A DNA stretch of 64,000 nucleotides, taken from assembly GCA_037102815.1 (NCBI GenBank), contig BTPP01000004.1, positions 4,216,001 to 4,280,000 on the forward strand, read 5' to 3'. Below are positions 1-13,351 of this stretch, piece after piece; position 1 is the first letter of the stretch, and each line of letters starts with the position of its first letter. The notes below the pieces were generated by a model. The model was not told the DNA's origin. It saw only the letters and a program-made list of their open reading frames with translations, and did no database searches. Made by a program: the position numbers and the translations under genes. Source of the DNA: Neurospora intermedia (taxonomy: Eukaryota; Ascomycota; Sordariomycetes; Sordariales; Sordariaceae).

Positions 1-617
1 AGTATGATATGAAGCTGGAATACCTCTGATGCCTACCGCCACAGACCACTCTCCTGTCTAACTAGTATTATCAAACTGTCGTGGTCAAGTTGGTGCTATT
101 CTCACTCGATGAATCGGTTTGATGCGCTGTAAGCTGGAATAACATCCGCCATCAAAGACCATACCGAGTGATACTCAAGCAACATACATTGGCAGCTTCA
201 TATTTGGCTGTTAACATGTCATCATGATTTCATGCAATACACTTTTTACTACATATACAAATTCGCTTTTGGCCCATCCTTCCATTCATCCTGTCATATC
301 CGTCCTTACTTTCGTAACCACCAGTCCCAATTGCTACCCATCACGCCATTCCATGCTTTCTTTAACCAACACTTGTTTCATCTATCCAACACTACACCAT
401 GAACATCACAAGAATTTTGATATAGTGACTTGCTTCATTCGTCGCATTGCAACGTGCTGCTGTCGCTCTTACTCCACCTCCCGACTTGGCGCTGCTATGC
501 TTTCGGAGGTGGAAAGAACGACCAATCACCTTCGGCTCGCAACAACGTCGACGAAGAAGATGGCGCTAATGTTAGCGACAAAGAGTCCTGATCTGATGAC
601 TGCCGTGATGAAGCTTC
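1..617. other. 3' flank of the ABC transporter gene, no gene seen
   Basis: No convincing coding region. Open frames here are short and lack protein-like composition. The stretch probably holds the 3' untranslated region of the ABC transporter that ends at 618. Directly after its TGA the transporter frame stays open for about 40 Ser-rich codons, which I regard as chance. Confidence 0.5.
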
Positions 618-3600
618 TCACTCCAACACCTCGTTGAGCAAACCAGCTTCCTTGACAAGTCCATGGAAGATGCCACGCTTCTTAATCAGCTCCTTCGGCG
701 TGTCAAACTCGGCTACCTCACCCTTGTCGAGCACAACGACACGGTCACTGTCAAGGATGGTGTTGATACGGTGCGCGACTGTGATAATGGTACGGTTGGC
801 GAACAGGTGGCTGCGCAGCGTCTGCTGGAGCAGCGCGTCCGTCTGCACGTCCACGGCCGCCGTGGCCTCGTCGAGAACCAAGATGTTGGATGGGGTGAGC
901 AGGGCTCGGGCCAGGGAGACCAGCTGACGTTGACCTTGGGAGAGGTTGGATCCTGGAAGGGGGTGCAATGGTTAGTTCTCCAATCTCAATATCTGATGCA
1001 GTTGTTTAGGAGGGTGGGAACGACGATGCAGCCCTCATCCATACAACCGGTATCACTAGTGTGTGCCACTAAAGCACACCGCAATCCTGTTCTGCATCCT
1101 GGTGACATTGGGAGGTGTAACGCCACCAAATGCTTGATAGGGCACTCCGCCACTACCACCCAGGGACTCAAAATAGAATCACCGGATATTGGGGCCAGGG
1201 GGTCTGCAAGAACGTAGAACGGGGCGAGTAATGCATTGGATGATAACCGGAGTATCGCTCGGCAGAACCAGAAACGAAATAACAAAGCAAAGACTGGCAA
1301 TAAGTAGAGGTAGATCGATAGGCACATTGGTGAATGGCTGTAGGTCGGTGAAGAATAGGGTGTAGAGGAACCGTGCCGGATACTTAGGCACTGTGTGACT
1401 ACAACTGATGATGATGATGAAGGTGAAGAGATCACAACGATGGGGAGTACACGGAATCTCCGTTGTGAGTTGCACACATGCGCGGGTCGATCATGCAGGG
1501 GACAGAGTGGTGGATAGGGGCTGTAGATGACTGAAAAGGACAGAACACGAGCGGCAAAAAGCAGATAGCATCATGGCAGAAGCAAATGCTAAGCTCCCAG
1601 TTCGAGGGCTGGCTTCGGAATGACGCGGGAAAAGAAAGAAAGCCCATGCCAATCCCGCCGCCTTCCCGCCGCCGGCGACAAACCTCTGGCTGGCATGCTG
1701 TGTGTTCAAGCAGGCAAGGGGACAAGAGGAGATGTGTCTGCAAGGCGAGCTATCACCGCCATGCGACAGGATCTCATGTTACCGCAGGGATGGCGGGCAG
1801 GAAGAGGCAAGGAAAAGTTGGGTCGTGCAAGGCAACCAGCCGCAACTTGCGACCGTCGAGATCATCGACGAGAATCGATCCACACCAACCGTGATGTGTG
1901 TGTGCGTGCGTGCGTGCGTGCGTGTGTGTGGGTGTGAGAGGGAGAGAGAGAGATAAGACGAAAAACCTCGCATTCTCAAGCCGACAGAAGCCGGCCGCGC
2001 AGGAAGAAAACACAAGGGAACACGAGCTGTTGCGACGGGGAAATTTCTAAGCTTACCTCCTTCGTTGATCTTGGCCTCGAGTCCACCTTCCATAGAAGCG
2101 ACGTGATCCTTTAGCCGAGCATGTTCTGTACCGAGCGAGTCAGTTAGCATAATGTGCCACAGCAGTGCAGTGCCGAGCCAGATTTGACAATGTACAGTAC
2201 ATGTTGACAATGACTATACACACACACCACATGGTCACCAAGGGAAAGGGGGTTGGTTGTCACAATACGTACCCAAGACGCTCCAGAGTTCTGTGTCATC
2301 ATGGACATGACCGGGGTCGAGGTTATCCCGAATCGTGCCTTCAAACAGAGCCGCATCTTGTGGAATGATGGCCAGGCGACGGCGCAGATCCAGCAAACCA
2401 ATGCTCGACGTGTTGATTCCGTCAATGGTAATGTTGCCCGAGTCGGCCTCGATGATACGGAACAGGGCCAACGTCAACGAAGACTTGCCAGCACCAGTCC
2501 GTCCGACAACGCCAATCTTCTCGTGCGACTTGATGTCGAGCTTGATGTTCTTGAGAACCAGGTCAAGGCCGTCGCGATAGCGTGCGCTGTAGTTGTTAAA
2601 CTCAACCTCGCCGCGAGCGGGCCAGCTTGCAGGCGGCCTGTTGCGGTGAATGATCTCCGGGGCTTCGCTAGGAATACGAGCGTACTCGAGAACACGCTCG
2701 ACCGAGACAATGTTGGTCTCCACCTCGACAGTCTGGCGGACAATCCAGTTGAGCGAGGTGGTGATCGTGAAAGCGTAAGACATGGCGAGGCCCACCCATC
2801 CTGCGCTGAGCGGGGCACCGTTGCTGACGGCAATGACAGATAAACCAGCGGCAGCGAGAATGACGATACCACCGATGAACTCCAGTCTCACAGCCAGCCA
2901 CCTGTTGGCGCTGACGGAGGGGAAGTATGCGCGCAGGTTCGCATCCACTCGCCACTCGTTCTCGAGCTCAAATCTGTCCTGTTGTCTGTATGCACGAATC
3001 GTCGTGATGCCGCCCAAAGATTCCTGGAAGTGGGCATAGATAGGACTACGGCTCACACTGTCCAGTCTCTTGAGCTCTCGGGACGTGCGCAAGTAGTATC
3101 TCTGGATGAAGATGTACATGGCTCCCAGAGGTATGATCAGACCAGCAAAAAGCGGCGTGGCGACGGCGATGAGGACAAGCGTGAACCCAGATTTGGCGAG
3201 ATTGTTGAACAGCATGTTGAACGTCCGAGCGAGTACTTCATCCACACGGTAAATGTCACTACAGGAAGGCAAAGTCAGCATATTGCATCTTACTAGCTTG
3301 AGAGCACCGCATAATGCTCGGTACAAACCCAGCAGTCAGGTGTGACGGGCAATAAGTGGGGGGAAAGGTTGCGACTTGTATCAAGACAGATCCAGCCTCG
3401 GTTGAGGTCCACCTCACACTGTATTGCATCCCGTACGACATCGAGAACTGAACGGGCCGGGAAAGAAGAAGGGGAAACACTGGCTCACCTGGAGAATCTG
3501 TTCAGAATTCGGCCGGCTGGTGTGACATCGAAAAAGGACATCGGTGCCCTGAAAATTGCTGTTGCCATTCTCTCATGCAGCTTCCGAGATGCCTGATTGG

Positions 3601-6600
3601 GCCGCGCGTGAGTATACCTTCAACAGTTTCCAATTTTGACGAGCTTACCTCGATGGAGCAGAAGATCCAGAGAACAAGAGTTTGCAAAACAGTAAGACCT
3701 GCCGCGCCGACGCCGAACACGAAGTAGATACCGAGATACTTGCCCACTTGAGGGTTGCCTCCGGCTTGAGTGTTCTTGTCGGACCAGCTCTTCAACCAAA
3801 TGCCACCAGCTATACGAGATGTTGTGTTAGACCTACACCTGTGAAGAGAATGATGAATGAAGTATTCCAAAAAAGTATGGACCGCGCAGACATCAACTGG
3901 AGCGGTCTGCGCGGGCCAGAGATACTATAGGTTGTGTCTTTCATCCAGAACACAGACGCGCGAAGGTATGAAAACAAAGGGAGGGGAAAACAGTAGAAAG
4001 CATGACTTACCAATCTGGGCGACTTGGGCAGCAAGAAGAGTAAGTAGGTAGAACGCAACGGCGCCAAGGTTGCTTGTCTTGGCATATTCGCCGTAGACTG
4101 TATCAATAATTAGCATGAGATGTTGTTAGAACCGCAAGAAAAGATATTACTTACCTGACCACTTGACCTTGCCTTGCTCAGAGTGTTCCTTAGCCTGCCT
4201 CGTCTTGCTGTTCGGAGCTTCCTCGTCGCCGAGCTTGCCTCTGGGACCCCTGAAGCTTGCAGTGCTGGCACGACGCAGAGTACCCATGCTTCCAGTTCTC
4301 CTCTTGCCAGCAGCCGACGAACTTCCGGGGCCAGGCTTGATGGCCTGAAGTGTGGTGAGTCCTTCTTGCGCTTCCTCCATTTCATCCTTTTCCTGGCCAG
4401 CTTCTGCCTCAATCACCGTAGAGGTCTCGCTGTCGCTACCATTAGGGGAAGAGCCACTCGGTGAGCTGGAACCAGAATCGTTCTGACCGGCAGATTTAAT
4501 CAGTTCGGAAACGAGGCCCTTCATGGCCATGAGCTGACGATAAGTGCCCTTCTCGACAATCTCGCCATCGCTAAGCAAGCAGATGTAATCGGACTGAACA
4601 AGGACGGGGATGGAGTTGGTGGCCAGGATTCTGGTCTTGGAGGCAAGGAGACCCTTAGGACCGAGAACATGATTAATGATGTGGCGTCCAACGTGGGAGT
4701 CAACAGCCGAAAGACAATCGTCCAGCAAGTAGATGTCCGCCCTAGCATAGACAGCTCTAGCCAAAGCCACACGAGCCTTCTGACCACCGCTAAGAGAAAT
4801 ACCACGTTCTCCAACAACCGTCTCGTCTCCATCAGGAAGCTGAGCAAAGTCGTCAACGAGAGCGCACGCCTTGACCGTCTTGTCGTAAAATTCCGCATCG
4901 AACCTGTAACCGAAAACAATGTTTTCCCGCACCGTGGCGTTCATGATCCAGGGGTTCTGAGCGACATAGGCAACATTTCCATGCACCTCGACCTCGCCCT
5001 TAATTTTCCATAGATCGCCCAGGATACTTTGCAGGAACGAACTCTTGCCTGCACCAACACGGCCCACGATGCAGGACAACTCGCCCTTGTGTGCGCGGAA
5101 GTTGATGTCGGTAAGAACGGGCTTGTTCTCGTGACGGTTCCAGGAGAAAGTACCATCACGGATGACAACTGTCTCTTCTCCAATCTCCTGAGCGGGAGGC
5201 TTGACGATGATAGCGTCAGGCTGAATCTCCTCAGCGGTGAGGTAGGAGGTAAGACGACCGACAGCGACACTGGCCTCAATGATAGAGGTGATGACCATGG
5301 GAAGAACCGCAAGAGGGAAAGTGAGCAAGTTGAACAAGGCGAGACAAGGGAAGACGATATCGGTCGTCAAAGGCCTGTCCTGGGTCCAGACAAACACGGC
5401 AAAGGTCGAGCAAGAGACAAGGAAGGGTGTAGTAGACCAGGTAAAGTTAGCGAAGGCCTGGCCAGCACCGATTTTGCGCAGGTTCTTAAGCTCCTGGTCG
5501 TTACGGATGTAGTTCAGCTTGTTCATAAAGGCTGTGCCCCATGCATACAACTTGATGCTCTTCATGTTGTTGACGATCTCAGCAATGAGACGGCTTCTGG
5601 CGTCCTTGTTCTTCATCTGCTGCTTTTGCAGGTTCTTCATGAACTTTGCGATCATGCCGTTGATGGGAATCATGACGATCATCACTCCGATACCCGCAAG
5701 CATGGACCATCCAACAAGTTGGTAAAGAGAAAGCATGCAAAGAGTGATCTGGAACGGAGCAGACCACGCCTGCTGGGCGAATTGGGTCAAGTCTTGGAGA
5801 CGCTGAGCATCGACAGCCATGTAGTTGACAATATCTCCGGTTGTCTTGCTGGCACGGCCTTCGTTGGACAGCTTAAGGGCCTTCCTGTAGATGGATGAAG
5901 TCAATCCACCCTTGATCCTCATGCCCGTCTCAAAAGCGAGCTGGAAGTACTGGTGGATCATGGTGGTCTGGAAAGTGGCAACCGCAAACATGGCGAGAGA
6001 GATGGCAGCACCCTTGATCACTGGCTGCGGCTCCTGTCCCTCACGGTAAGAGTCAATAAAGCTGATCAGGAACCTGAGGAGCTGGGGCTGCGCGAAAGCC
6101 GAAAGATCGTTTCCAATCTTGAAGAAGGCAGCAAGGATGTAAGGACCGCCGTAGGCACGGAAAAGAGCGAGCCACAGGGAGGGCTTCTTCTTCTTGTTCA
6201 ACTCATGTTCCCATGCCTTGGCAAACGCTCCACCAGTAGTCTTGGTAGTATCGCTCTTTGCCAGTCCCCAGAGATCCTCCTCGGTCAGATACTGGGCATA
6301 GCCATGCTTCATCATAGGAGTCATCCACGAGAAAGTCAGTCTGGAGAAAACGGTCGCATAATCCACCGGGCATTCCGGCTCGTCGATCAGAGCCTCATAG
6401 GCAGTATCCTTCTTGGGCCACAACCACTCGACGAGGAACTCGGCCACAGAGAGACCGAAGCCGATGCAGTAGGTGATGAAGTAGGCCTCGTTCTTGGCAT
6501 AGATTTGCTGAGAAATGAGGGACCTGAGCTTGACTGCAAGGGCGATGAGGAGCAACAGCCAGTAGAAGAGAACGACGCCGTTTGCATTGCGGAGGCGCGA

Positions 6601-7154
6601 GTGTTCGAGCCACTGGATGGCGAAGATGACGAAGAGCGAGAGAATGGTTCCGGCTGTGGTCCAGACTCTGAAATCGCCAAACCAGATATTGGGGTAGCTG
6701 ACGATCTGTATAGCCAGCTGGACGGTTACGTCGGCTATAATGAAACCTAGGAGTACCTTTTCCGAAAAGTGTTAGACATATGCCGCACTTCTTGTCTTGC
6801 TCGACAGTTGTAACGTACCTGCTTCAACCAGAAATGCCAGTCCTTGGCCACTGGCGTTGGCGTCTTCCTCTTTACCAACCACCATACCGCGGCGGATCCT
6901 GCAACAAGACCAAAGGCAGCAACTGAGGCCACCCACACGTCGATAAAGCACGGCGTGAAATCATATCGAAAGGGACTCATCGGTCCCCATCCCTCCTCGT
7001 TACCGCATAGCGGCTGCTTGAAGTCCTTTGACGCCGCAAGATAACCGCTACCCAGGTCGAAAACGGAAGGGCGATAACCAGTAAACGAGCCGCTCTCGTA
7101 AAAAAGGACCCTCTGCGAGCCGAAGCCGTCGCTGTCTATATATTCGAGCCCCAT
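618..7154 (-). CDS. ABCC-family vacuolar multidrug/glutathione-conjugate transporter (YCF1-like)
   Basis: Full-size ABC transporter of the MRP/YCF1 class, expected to pump glutathione conjugates and metal-thiol complexes into the vacuole using ATP. Eight exons join in frame: 6819-7154, 4155-6756, 4011-4097, 3649-3809, 3489-3592, 2273-3258, 2057-2125 and 618-952, giving 1559 residues (yeast Ycf1 has 1515). The N-terminus carries the family motif [20 protein letters not shown], followed by the extra membrane domain TMD0. NBD1 has Walker [10 protein letters not shown] near residue 677, signature LSGGQ, and Walker B ending [10 protein letters not shown], with Asp where a catalytic Glu would be, as is usual for NBD1 of this family. 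A charged Ser-rich linker follows. NBD2 has [14 protein letters not shown] and [11 protein letters not shown]. The ATG at 7154 is the first in frame; upstream in-frame codons begin only with GTG. The last intron is 1104 bases, unusually long. Confidence in the family is very high; the substrate is inferred. Confidence 0.95.
953..2056 (-). other. 1.1-kb intron 7 of the ABC transporter gene
   Basis: The donor (GTAAGC, 2051-2056) and acceptor (TTCCAG, ending at 953) bracket 1104 bases between codons for EAKINEGG and SNLSQGQ, which are contiguous in all family members, so nothing in between belongs to the protein. The other introns of this gene are 56-230 bases. It holds a GT/GC-GA microsatellite near 1893-1955 and only short ORFs with no recognisable domain. 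Confidence 0.8.
1893..1955. repeat. (GTGC/GT)n-(GA)n microsatellite within intron
   Basis: An alternating purine-pyrimidine tract of GTGT and GCGT units is followed directly by a GAGAGA run. It lies inside the long last intron of the ABC transporter. It has the look of a length-variable simple repeat. Confidence 0.8.
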
Positions 7155-9359
7155 TGGCGCAACTATACCCTCGTAGCAATGTCGAAACGCGTCATAGCAC
7201 GGGGTAAAGGTTGTGGTGTTTTGCAGGCTCTTTGCGCTCGAAAAGAAGCAAAGTTGAAAAGTTATGCGACGAAACGTGTAAGTCGGGATTCGGTTCTCGT
7301 CGGTGTCACACGCTGGAAGACCTTTCAGATTGCCCACAGCGGGATCACAACGAAATCGTCGCCGATGTATATGATGTGATGCTCGTCTTGACTTTGTTTG
7401 TATGGAGTTGTAGGTAGGTAGTAGTCAAGTTGTGGTTGTGGTGCCGTCAGTCGTGGGTTCGTCTCCCACCTAGGGTAGTGCGGCGACTTGCTCGGTAATC
7501 AAGACGAGCGAGAGGAACCCTTGAGAAAAAAAGCTAAGATGAAACAAGAAAGAAGTGGAAGCTGTGGGATCGAAGGCAACAGCGGGCACTGCAATCCGTC
7601 TCTACCTAAATTGAAAGCTCGCCAACTACTTACCTTCGCTAGGCAGGCAGAACAGAGAACAGACGGCAGTCGGAAAGAAGGACGGAGATAAGAGAGAGCC
7701 TTGCACTTTCCGCGGTTCGTGGCTGGCTCTTTCCTCGCGCTGGATGCAACTTTCTTTGGCGCATGTCACAGCAGATCGGCAAGTCAATTGGCCCGATGGC
7801 GACTTTTCCAAAGTGCACTCATAGCGCAGTACTCTGGTCGCTGACAAATCCCGCTGCCTTCGTAGCGGAAGCATGTCGTCGGTCTCATGTTCTTTTCTAA
7901 CGGTCATCGCTGCCATTCCTGCAATCCCCACTCGACATTCGCACCTGTGCCCCACCAATGATGCCGTCCACTTTTACAGGCTTCCACAGCGTTCCCACGT
8001 TGCAAAGCCGCCTACTGCTTCGAACGCGCTAGCAGCCCAGAGTCGTGACGACAGCAACCTCGATATGTCAGGGCACGAGGCACGATGCTCGCCCGTCTAG
8101 TGCACCGTTGAAATATTCGATATTCCGGCGGTGAAGATGATGGAAACTCGACACGTAGGCTTTGCCTAGAGCCTGGAAGACGTGTTCAACTGGTGATATC
8201 CGATCCCGTCCTTGGGGTTTTGAGGCCGGAAACAGACAGAACAAGTTCAGGTATCTTTGGGTGTCGGGACGTCCCGCCCTGCTCACGGACGGCAATTGAA
8301 CATAGCGTCCATCTTCCGCTGCAATAGGTGTACTATGTACCTGAAGGTGAACGCTTGGCTTGGGGGAAGGATCTCACTGCTCACAATAATCACCAATACC
8401 ACGCTAAGTGCGTTGGCAGGTTGTCCAGACTCATCAGATGTTTCACGAATTGAAGATGACAGCGGTGAGACAGTGTTAGGGCGACAACGTGAAGCATCTG
8501 ATATGCTCAGACGGGATGACTGGCTGACTACCGATAGGCCGGCCAAAGTCGATGTTCAACATGAACGTATGAAGAAATAGATATGATATGTATTCTGTCT
8601 CTCAACCTTGACGTCTAAAGAAATGGGGCACTCATCCTCACAACACATGAACCGTGATCCGAATTGCAGCTCTTACACTACACCCACAATACACTAGACT
8701 ATGTCTCAGTGTCCCGCAAATAGGACTCGCGTGTAACACCAACTGACGGGCAGCACAACAGAGCAATGACGTTGAAGCCTGAAGGCGAGCTGTTGAAACT
8801 CCAAGCCCCGAGAAGTCCTCGTTGTCATCGTCTTCAACATACAAGTAGGTAATGAAAGCGAGACGGAGCTGGAGCACATCTCGGTTCTGAAATCAGTTGC
8901 CTACCCTCCACTCTACATTTCATACATACCACCTCTACCACCAAACTGCTTCCCCGCCCCACCCCACCATTACATACCTCTACCTCTACATAGCCAGGAT
9001 TGCGTATATACATTACCTAACCAGCTACCTACCGCCCGTGACAGCTTCTGGTACTTACCTAAAAATTGACTCCATCCATCTTTTCCAGCTTGTGATCGAT
9101 GCCTCCACGAACCGCCCCCCAAACTTCCCAAAAAACCACCATTTTACTTTTCCTCATTCTCCTCGTCGCCTTCTTCCCCAGCAGCTTTCATTACTTGTGG
9201 AACCTCCCGCTCAAACTTTTGGCTTTTCCTTTTGGTGTTTTGTCGTCGCTACTCTCATCCTCGTCAGGGACAGCATCGCCGCCACCATCGACGTCATTGC
9301 CCAATTTTACTGAGCTTCCGTACTGTCAACAACCACCATCACAACAAGCCTCAGCCACT
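7155..9359. other. Divergent intergenic/promoter region between ABC transporter and UPF0047 gene
   Basis: About 2.2 kb shared by two divergently transcribed genes. No ORF here has an ATG start plus protein-like composition. From 8890 onward the + strand is C/T-rich, typical of a fungal 5' leader. A T-rich tract ending TTTTCCAG at 9081-9088 looks like a 3' splice site, so the leader may contain an intron. An ATG at 9099 opens an in-frame N-terminal extension of the downstream gene. Confidence 0.5.
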
Positions 9360-10042
9360 ATGTCGTGGTCGCAAAAGACTTTTACACTGCCCGCTCAGTC
9401 CCGCGGAGCCTACTTGATTACGGACATCGTGACGAAGGAGGTGCCGGAGATCAAGCAGTATAAAGTGGGATTGCTGAATTTGTTCATTCAGCATACGAGC
9501 TGTGCGTTGAGTTTGAATGAGAATTGGGATCCGGTGCGTTTGAAACCTTGAGGAATGAGTCTTTTTGATAATGCTCATATCTTCTCGTAATTCCCTTTTG
9601 GACATACTATACCATACGATCCAAGTCAACTTTGAAGCTCCATGAAGAAAATGTTATGCACATATATCAGCTCCTCGTCTAACTTTTCATGTGTTGTCAT
9701 CGTTATAGGATGTGAGACTGGACATGAGCGACACCCTCGATCGCATCGTGCCCGAGGCCACAAGCAAGAACCCGGACTTGTACCGACACAACGACGAGGG
9801 CCCGGATGACTTTCCTGCCCACGTCAAGTCGTCGTTGATTGGCACGAGCGTGACGATTCCCATCACGAACGGAAAGCTGGTACGTTTAATACCTTGATGT
9901 CCACTAAAGCTCGTAGTCACTGACATCAATGCGTCCTCAGGCCACCGGCACATGGCAAGGCATCTGGTATCTCGAGTTCCGCGCTCACAAGCACAGGCGC
10001 AACATAGTAGCCACCATTCAGGGAGAAAAGGCAAAGGAGTAA
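9360..10042 (+). CDS. YjbQ/UPF0047 family protein
   Basis: Small conserved protein of the UPF0047 (YjbQ, TIGR00149) family. Bacterial members have weak thiamine-phosphate synthase activity; the eukaryotic role is unknown. Three exons, 9360-9533, 9709-9879 and 9941-10042, give 148 residues, the usual family length. Family motifs are visible: an N-terminal [16 protein letters not shown], then [20 protein letters not shown] with the invariant His and the Asn-Glu-Asn, and a C-terminal [18 protein letters not shown]. The start at 9360 has A at -3 and matches where homologues begin. An in-frame ATG at 9099 (weak context, T at -3) would add 87 residues with a hydrophobic segment. The gene converges on CFIm25. 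Confidence 0.9.
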
Positions 10043-10478
10043 GGGTGTGTTGAAAAGCTATGATTATTTTTTTTCCCCTTCTTTAGACATAGTCTCAATA
10101 CCAAGGAGCAAGAGCTCTGTTTTGTCTGTCATGCGTTTATTCCAACCCAGTCAGTCAGTGTCTCGCCTAATCTCACTCTTTGGCCATCTTTAGTCATCTT
10201 TGACCCTTTATTATCCTGCTCGGTATTATCAGAACAATGGAGGAGCAGAAGCCCGCCTGGCTGTGCAGACGACACTGCTCCTCCTGTAGTCTAAACACTC
10301 GTACCCTTAATCTTCATGCTCCTCGTACGGACGCGAACCAAGTGACTTGTACGTTGAGCGATGCCGTGACAGTCAATGTCCCTCGTCTTTTTCGGTCTCA
10401 ATCGTCGTGATCTCGACGGGCCCCGTCCTCGCGTTCATGCATGTGTTTCAGCAGGGAAAAGAAAGCCTGCTGTGCTCT
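10043..10478. other. Convergent 3' flanks, no gene seen
   Basis: 436 bases between two converging genes. It is T-rich after 10060, fitting 3' untranslated regions and polyadenylation sites for both. No RNA gene or ORF of interest was recognised. Confidence 0.5.
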
Positions 10479-11377
<899 letters not shown>

Positions 11378-13351
11378 TTCGCCGTTTGTTTGTTGCGTTC
11401 TCTGTTGCGACACGACGGAATTGGTTCTTGATGGGAAAGTGTGGCTGTTTGGTTCGGCAGAAGGAACCTATTGGTAAAGGATCCCAAAGAGCTACTTGAG
11501 AAATGGAGTCTGGAAATGGTTCTTGTCACAGGAGCTGTAGTGAAGACTCTTCGGGCAGTGTTTAACTTCGTGTCGGCGCAATGCGCTCTCGGAGATGGAC
11601 AAAACTAAAGTGGGAGGGGAGGCAGTACAGAAACAAACTACTAAGCGGTCACTCGGTGTTTGTTGGGTGTTTTGGTACGGCAGTGTGCAATTTGGTCGCG
11701 AGTTTGCCTGGGGGGTTTGGGGGGACGCAGCAGTTGGCGCGACCGACATTGGATTCCAGACATTCCACTTGAGCCAGATCGGGAAGGCGGTCAAATCCCA
11801 AGCTCCGAAAAATTGTGGGTCGTAGCTCCATGGTGGAGCTGGCCAGGCACCCTCCTGGGCACTTTGAGCCGCATTCAACTCCTCCAACGTCAACATCTCT
11901 CGCCCAGATGCCACAAGCTCGAGAAATGGCCTCATGGACAACTACGAATTTTCTGGAATGGAATCACCTGAGAACCTAGTGTTCCAATGATGCTGCTCGT
12001 GGCTATTGTTCAGCTGTTATATGCGAACAGTGTCCGAGCACTATACAATTGCGAACTCCCCATGACATCTAGCAAGATCGAGATATCGAGTTCTTGGCTT
12101 CTAGCCAAACTTCTTCAATGAGAACTTGACACATATACTTAGCACACCTGGCAAGATGTCGGCATCACGGTTTTCAAAAAACACTCTGACGGTACTTTCC
12201 TGGTGATGAGTACAATCACAGCATATATGGCAAAAAAATAATAACAGCTGGTGCAGCTCGTCGTTGACACCAACCTCAATACCATCTGGCCAACTGAACG
12301 TTCAAACGTCTGGATATACTTGGTGATCCTTACTACCATCGGTTCAGGAGGTTACGACGATTATGGCCTCGTTTTATCAACTCCACAATCCCAATTGCAT
12401 ACGCGTACTAGTGCATCAGCATTGAGGCGTTGAGAATGGTCATCCAGGTTGCTGCCCTTGCCTCTGGTCTTCGTGATAGAAGATGGCAAGAATGATTGTC
12501 CCAACAGCTACGATCGTACGGGACTTGCCCTCTTTCTTGGTTGACCCGATTACCTTATCTATCCCACTCTTCCGGCACAAGGTCCACGGTTTGCTGTTCC
12601 AAACCCCCCTTAAGTGAGGCGAGTCTATCAGTGTGGACGATTGGCCAGTATTTCTTGTTTCGTCTCATCTTCTGCTTTACAAACATGACCCCAGCTGATC
12701 AAGAAAAAAAGTACTCAGCCGAGCCAGACATTGAGAACCTCTACGGTTTGTTTACTCGGTCTCCCGCGGTTGCCCCGCAGTGTTCTCGACCGGAGGTCAT
12801 CTGGGACTCCCCTCCAACATTTCCCACTTCACTCACAATTCCATTCGTTCCCTTGCGTTTTCTTCTCTAAGATCGTGGTGATATTACCTGTTGGTTCCAA
12901 TCCAGGCGCCCATTCACTTTCTGAACGTGAAGATTTGAGCCAGTTGTGAGAACGACGGATTCCCAGAAATCCGGGTATTGTGGCAGATCTTGGTAGGTAT
13001 TCAAGACACCTCTTCTGGTTTTTCCCCCAACATTCTCCTTCCAGTACTGACATCTGGATTAGTTCGTTGTCACCCGCCATTCTTGTCTTGCTATCGCCAC
13101 CAAACCAATCATTTCACATCTCAGTTCCTTCTCACCAATCATTTGTGTGACGATCAAATCTTCGTGATCAAAGTTGAACTCGTCGCTGCTCAATCAAGCG
13201 GTGATGCTATTGAAGGTATGTCTACTAAGAACAAGAAATGTCATAACGGCAACTGGCTGACCGTTGGGCATCAATGTAGCATTCACAACCAGACATTCGC
13301 TGTACAGATCAAGGTCTTGATTCAGCTTGACGTGCTGATGAAGCGAGCACC
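11378..13351. other. Intergenic region between CFIm25 and GTPase gene; no convincing gene
   Basis: About 2 kb. The largest open frame, on the minus strand around 11492-11935, encodes a Trp- and Pro-rich stretch with no recognised domain; it lies in the upstream region of CFIm25 and is probably noncoding. Near the right end a likely 5' untranslated intron of the GTPase gene runs from GTATGT at 13216 to the AG at 13306-13307. Nothing else is supportable. Confidence 0.4.
13216..13307 (+). other. Possible 5' UTR intron of the SLIP-GC-like GTPase gene
   Basis: A consensus donor (AAG|GTATGT), a CTGAC branch-like site near 13256 and a CTGTACAG acceptor delimit 92 bases just upstream of the ATG at 13352. 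Splicing would also remove a small ATG-led upstream ORF starting at 13219. This is inferred from splice signals only. Confidence 0.4.

Noticed and set aside
618-740. Open frame of about 40 codons after the ABC transporter TGA
   Set aside because: The stop is TGA, not TAG, and the length is within chance expectation; the codons lie to the left of 618 on the minus strand.
7449-7480. tRNA-like T-arm (GTGGG stem, TTCGTCT loop, CCCAC stem)
   Set aside because: No matching acceptor stem, D-arm or anticodon arm at the right distance, and the B box is imperfect; at most a relic.
11492-11941. 149-codon minus-strand frame upstream of CFIm25
   Set aside because: The first codon is TTG, no domain is visible, and codon choice is not gene-like; more likely promoter or leader.
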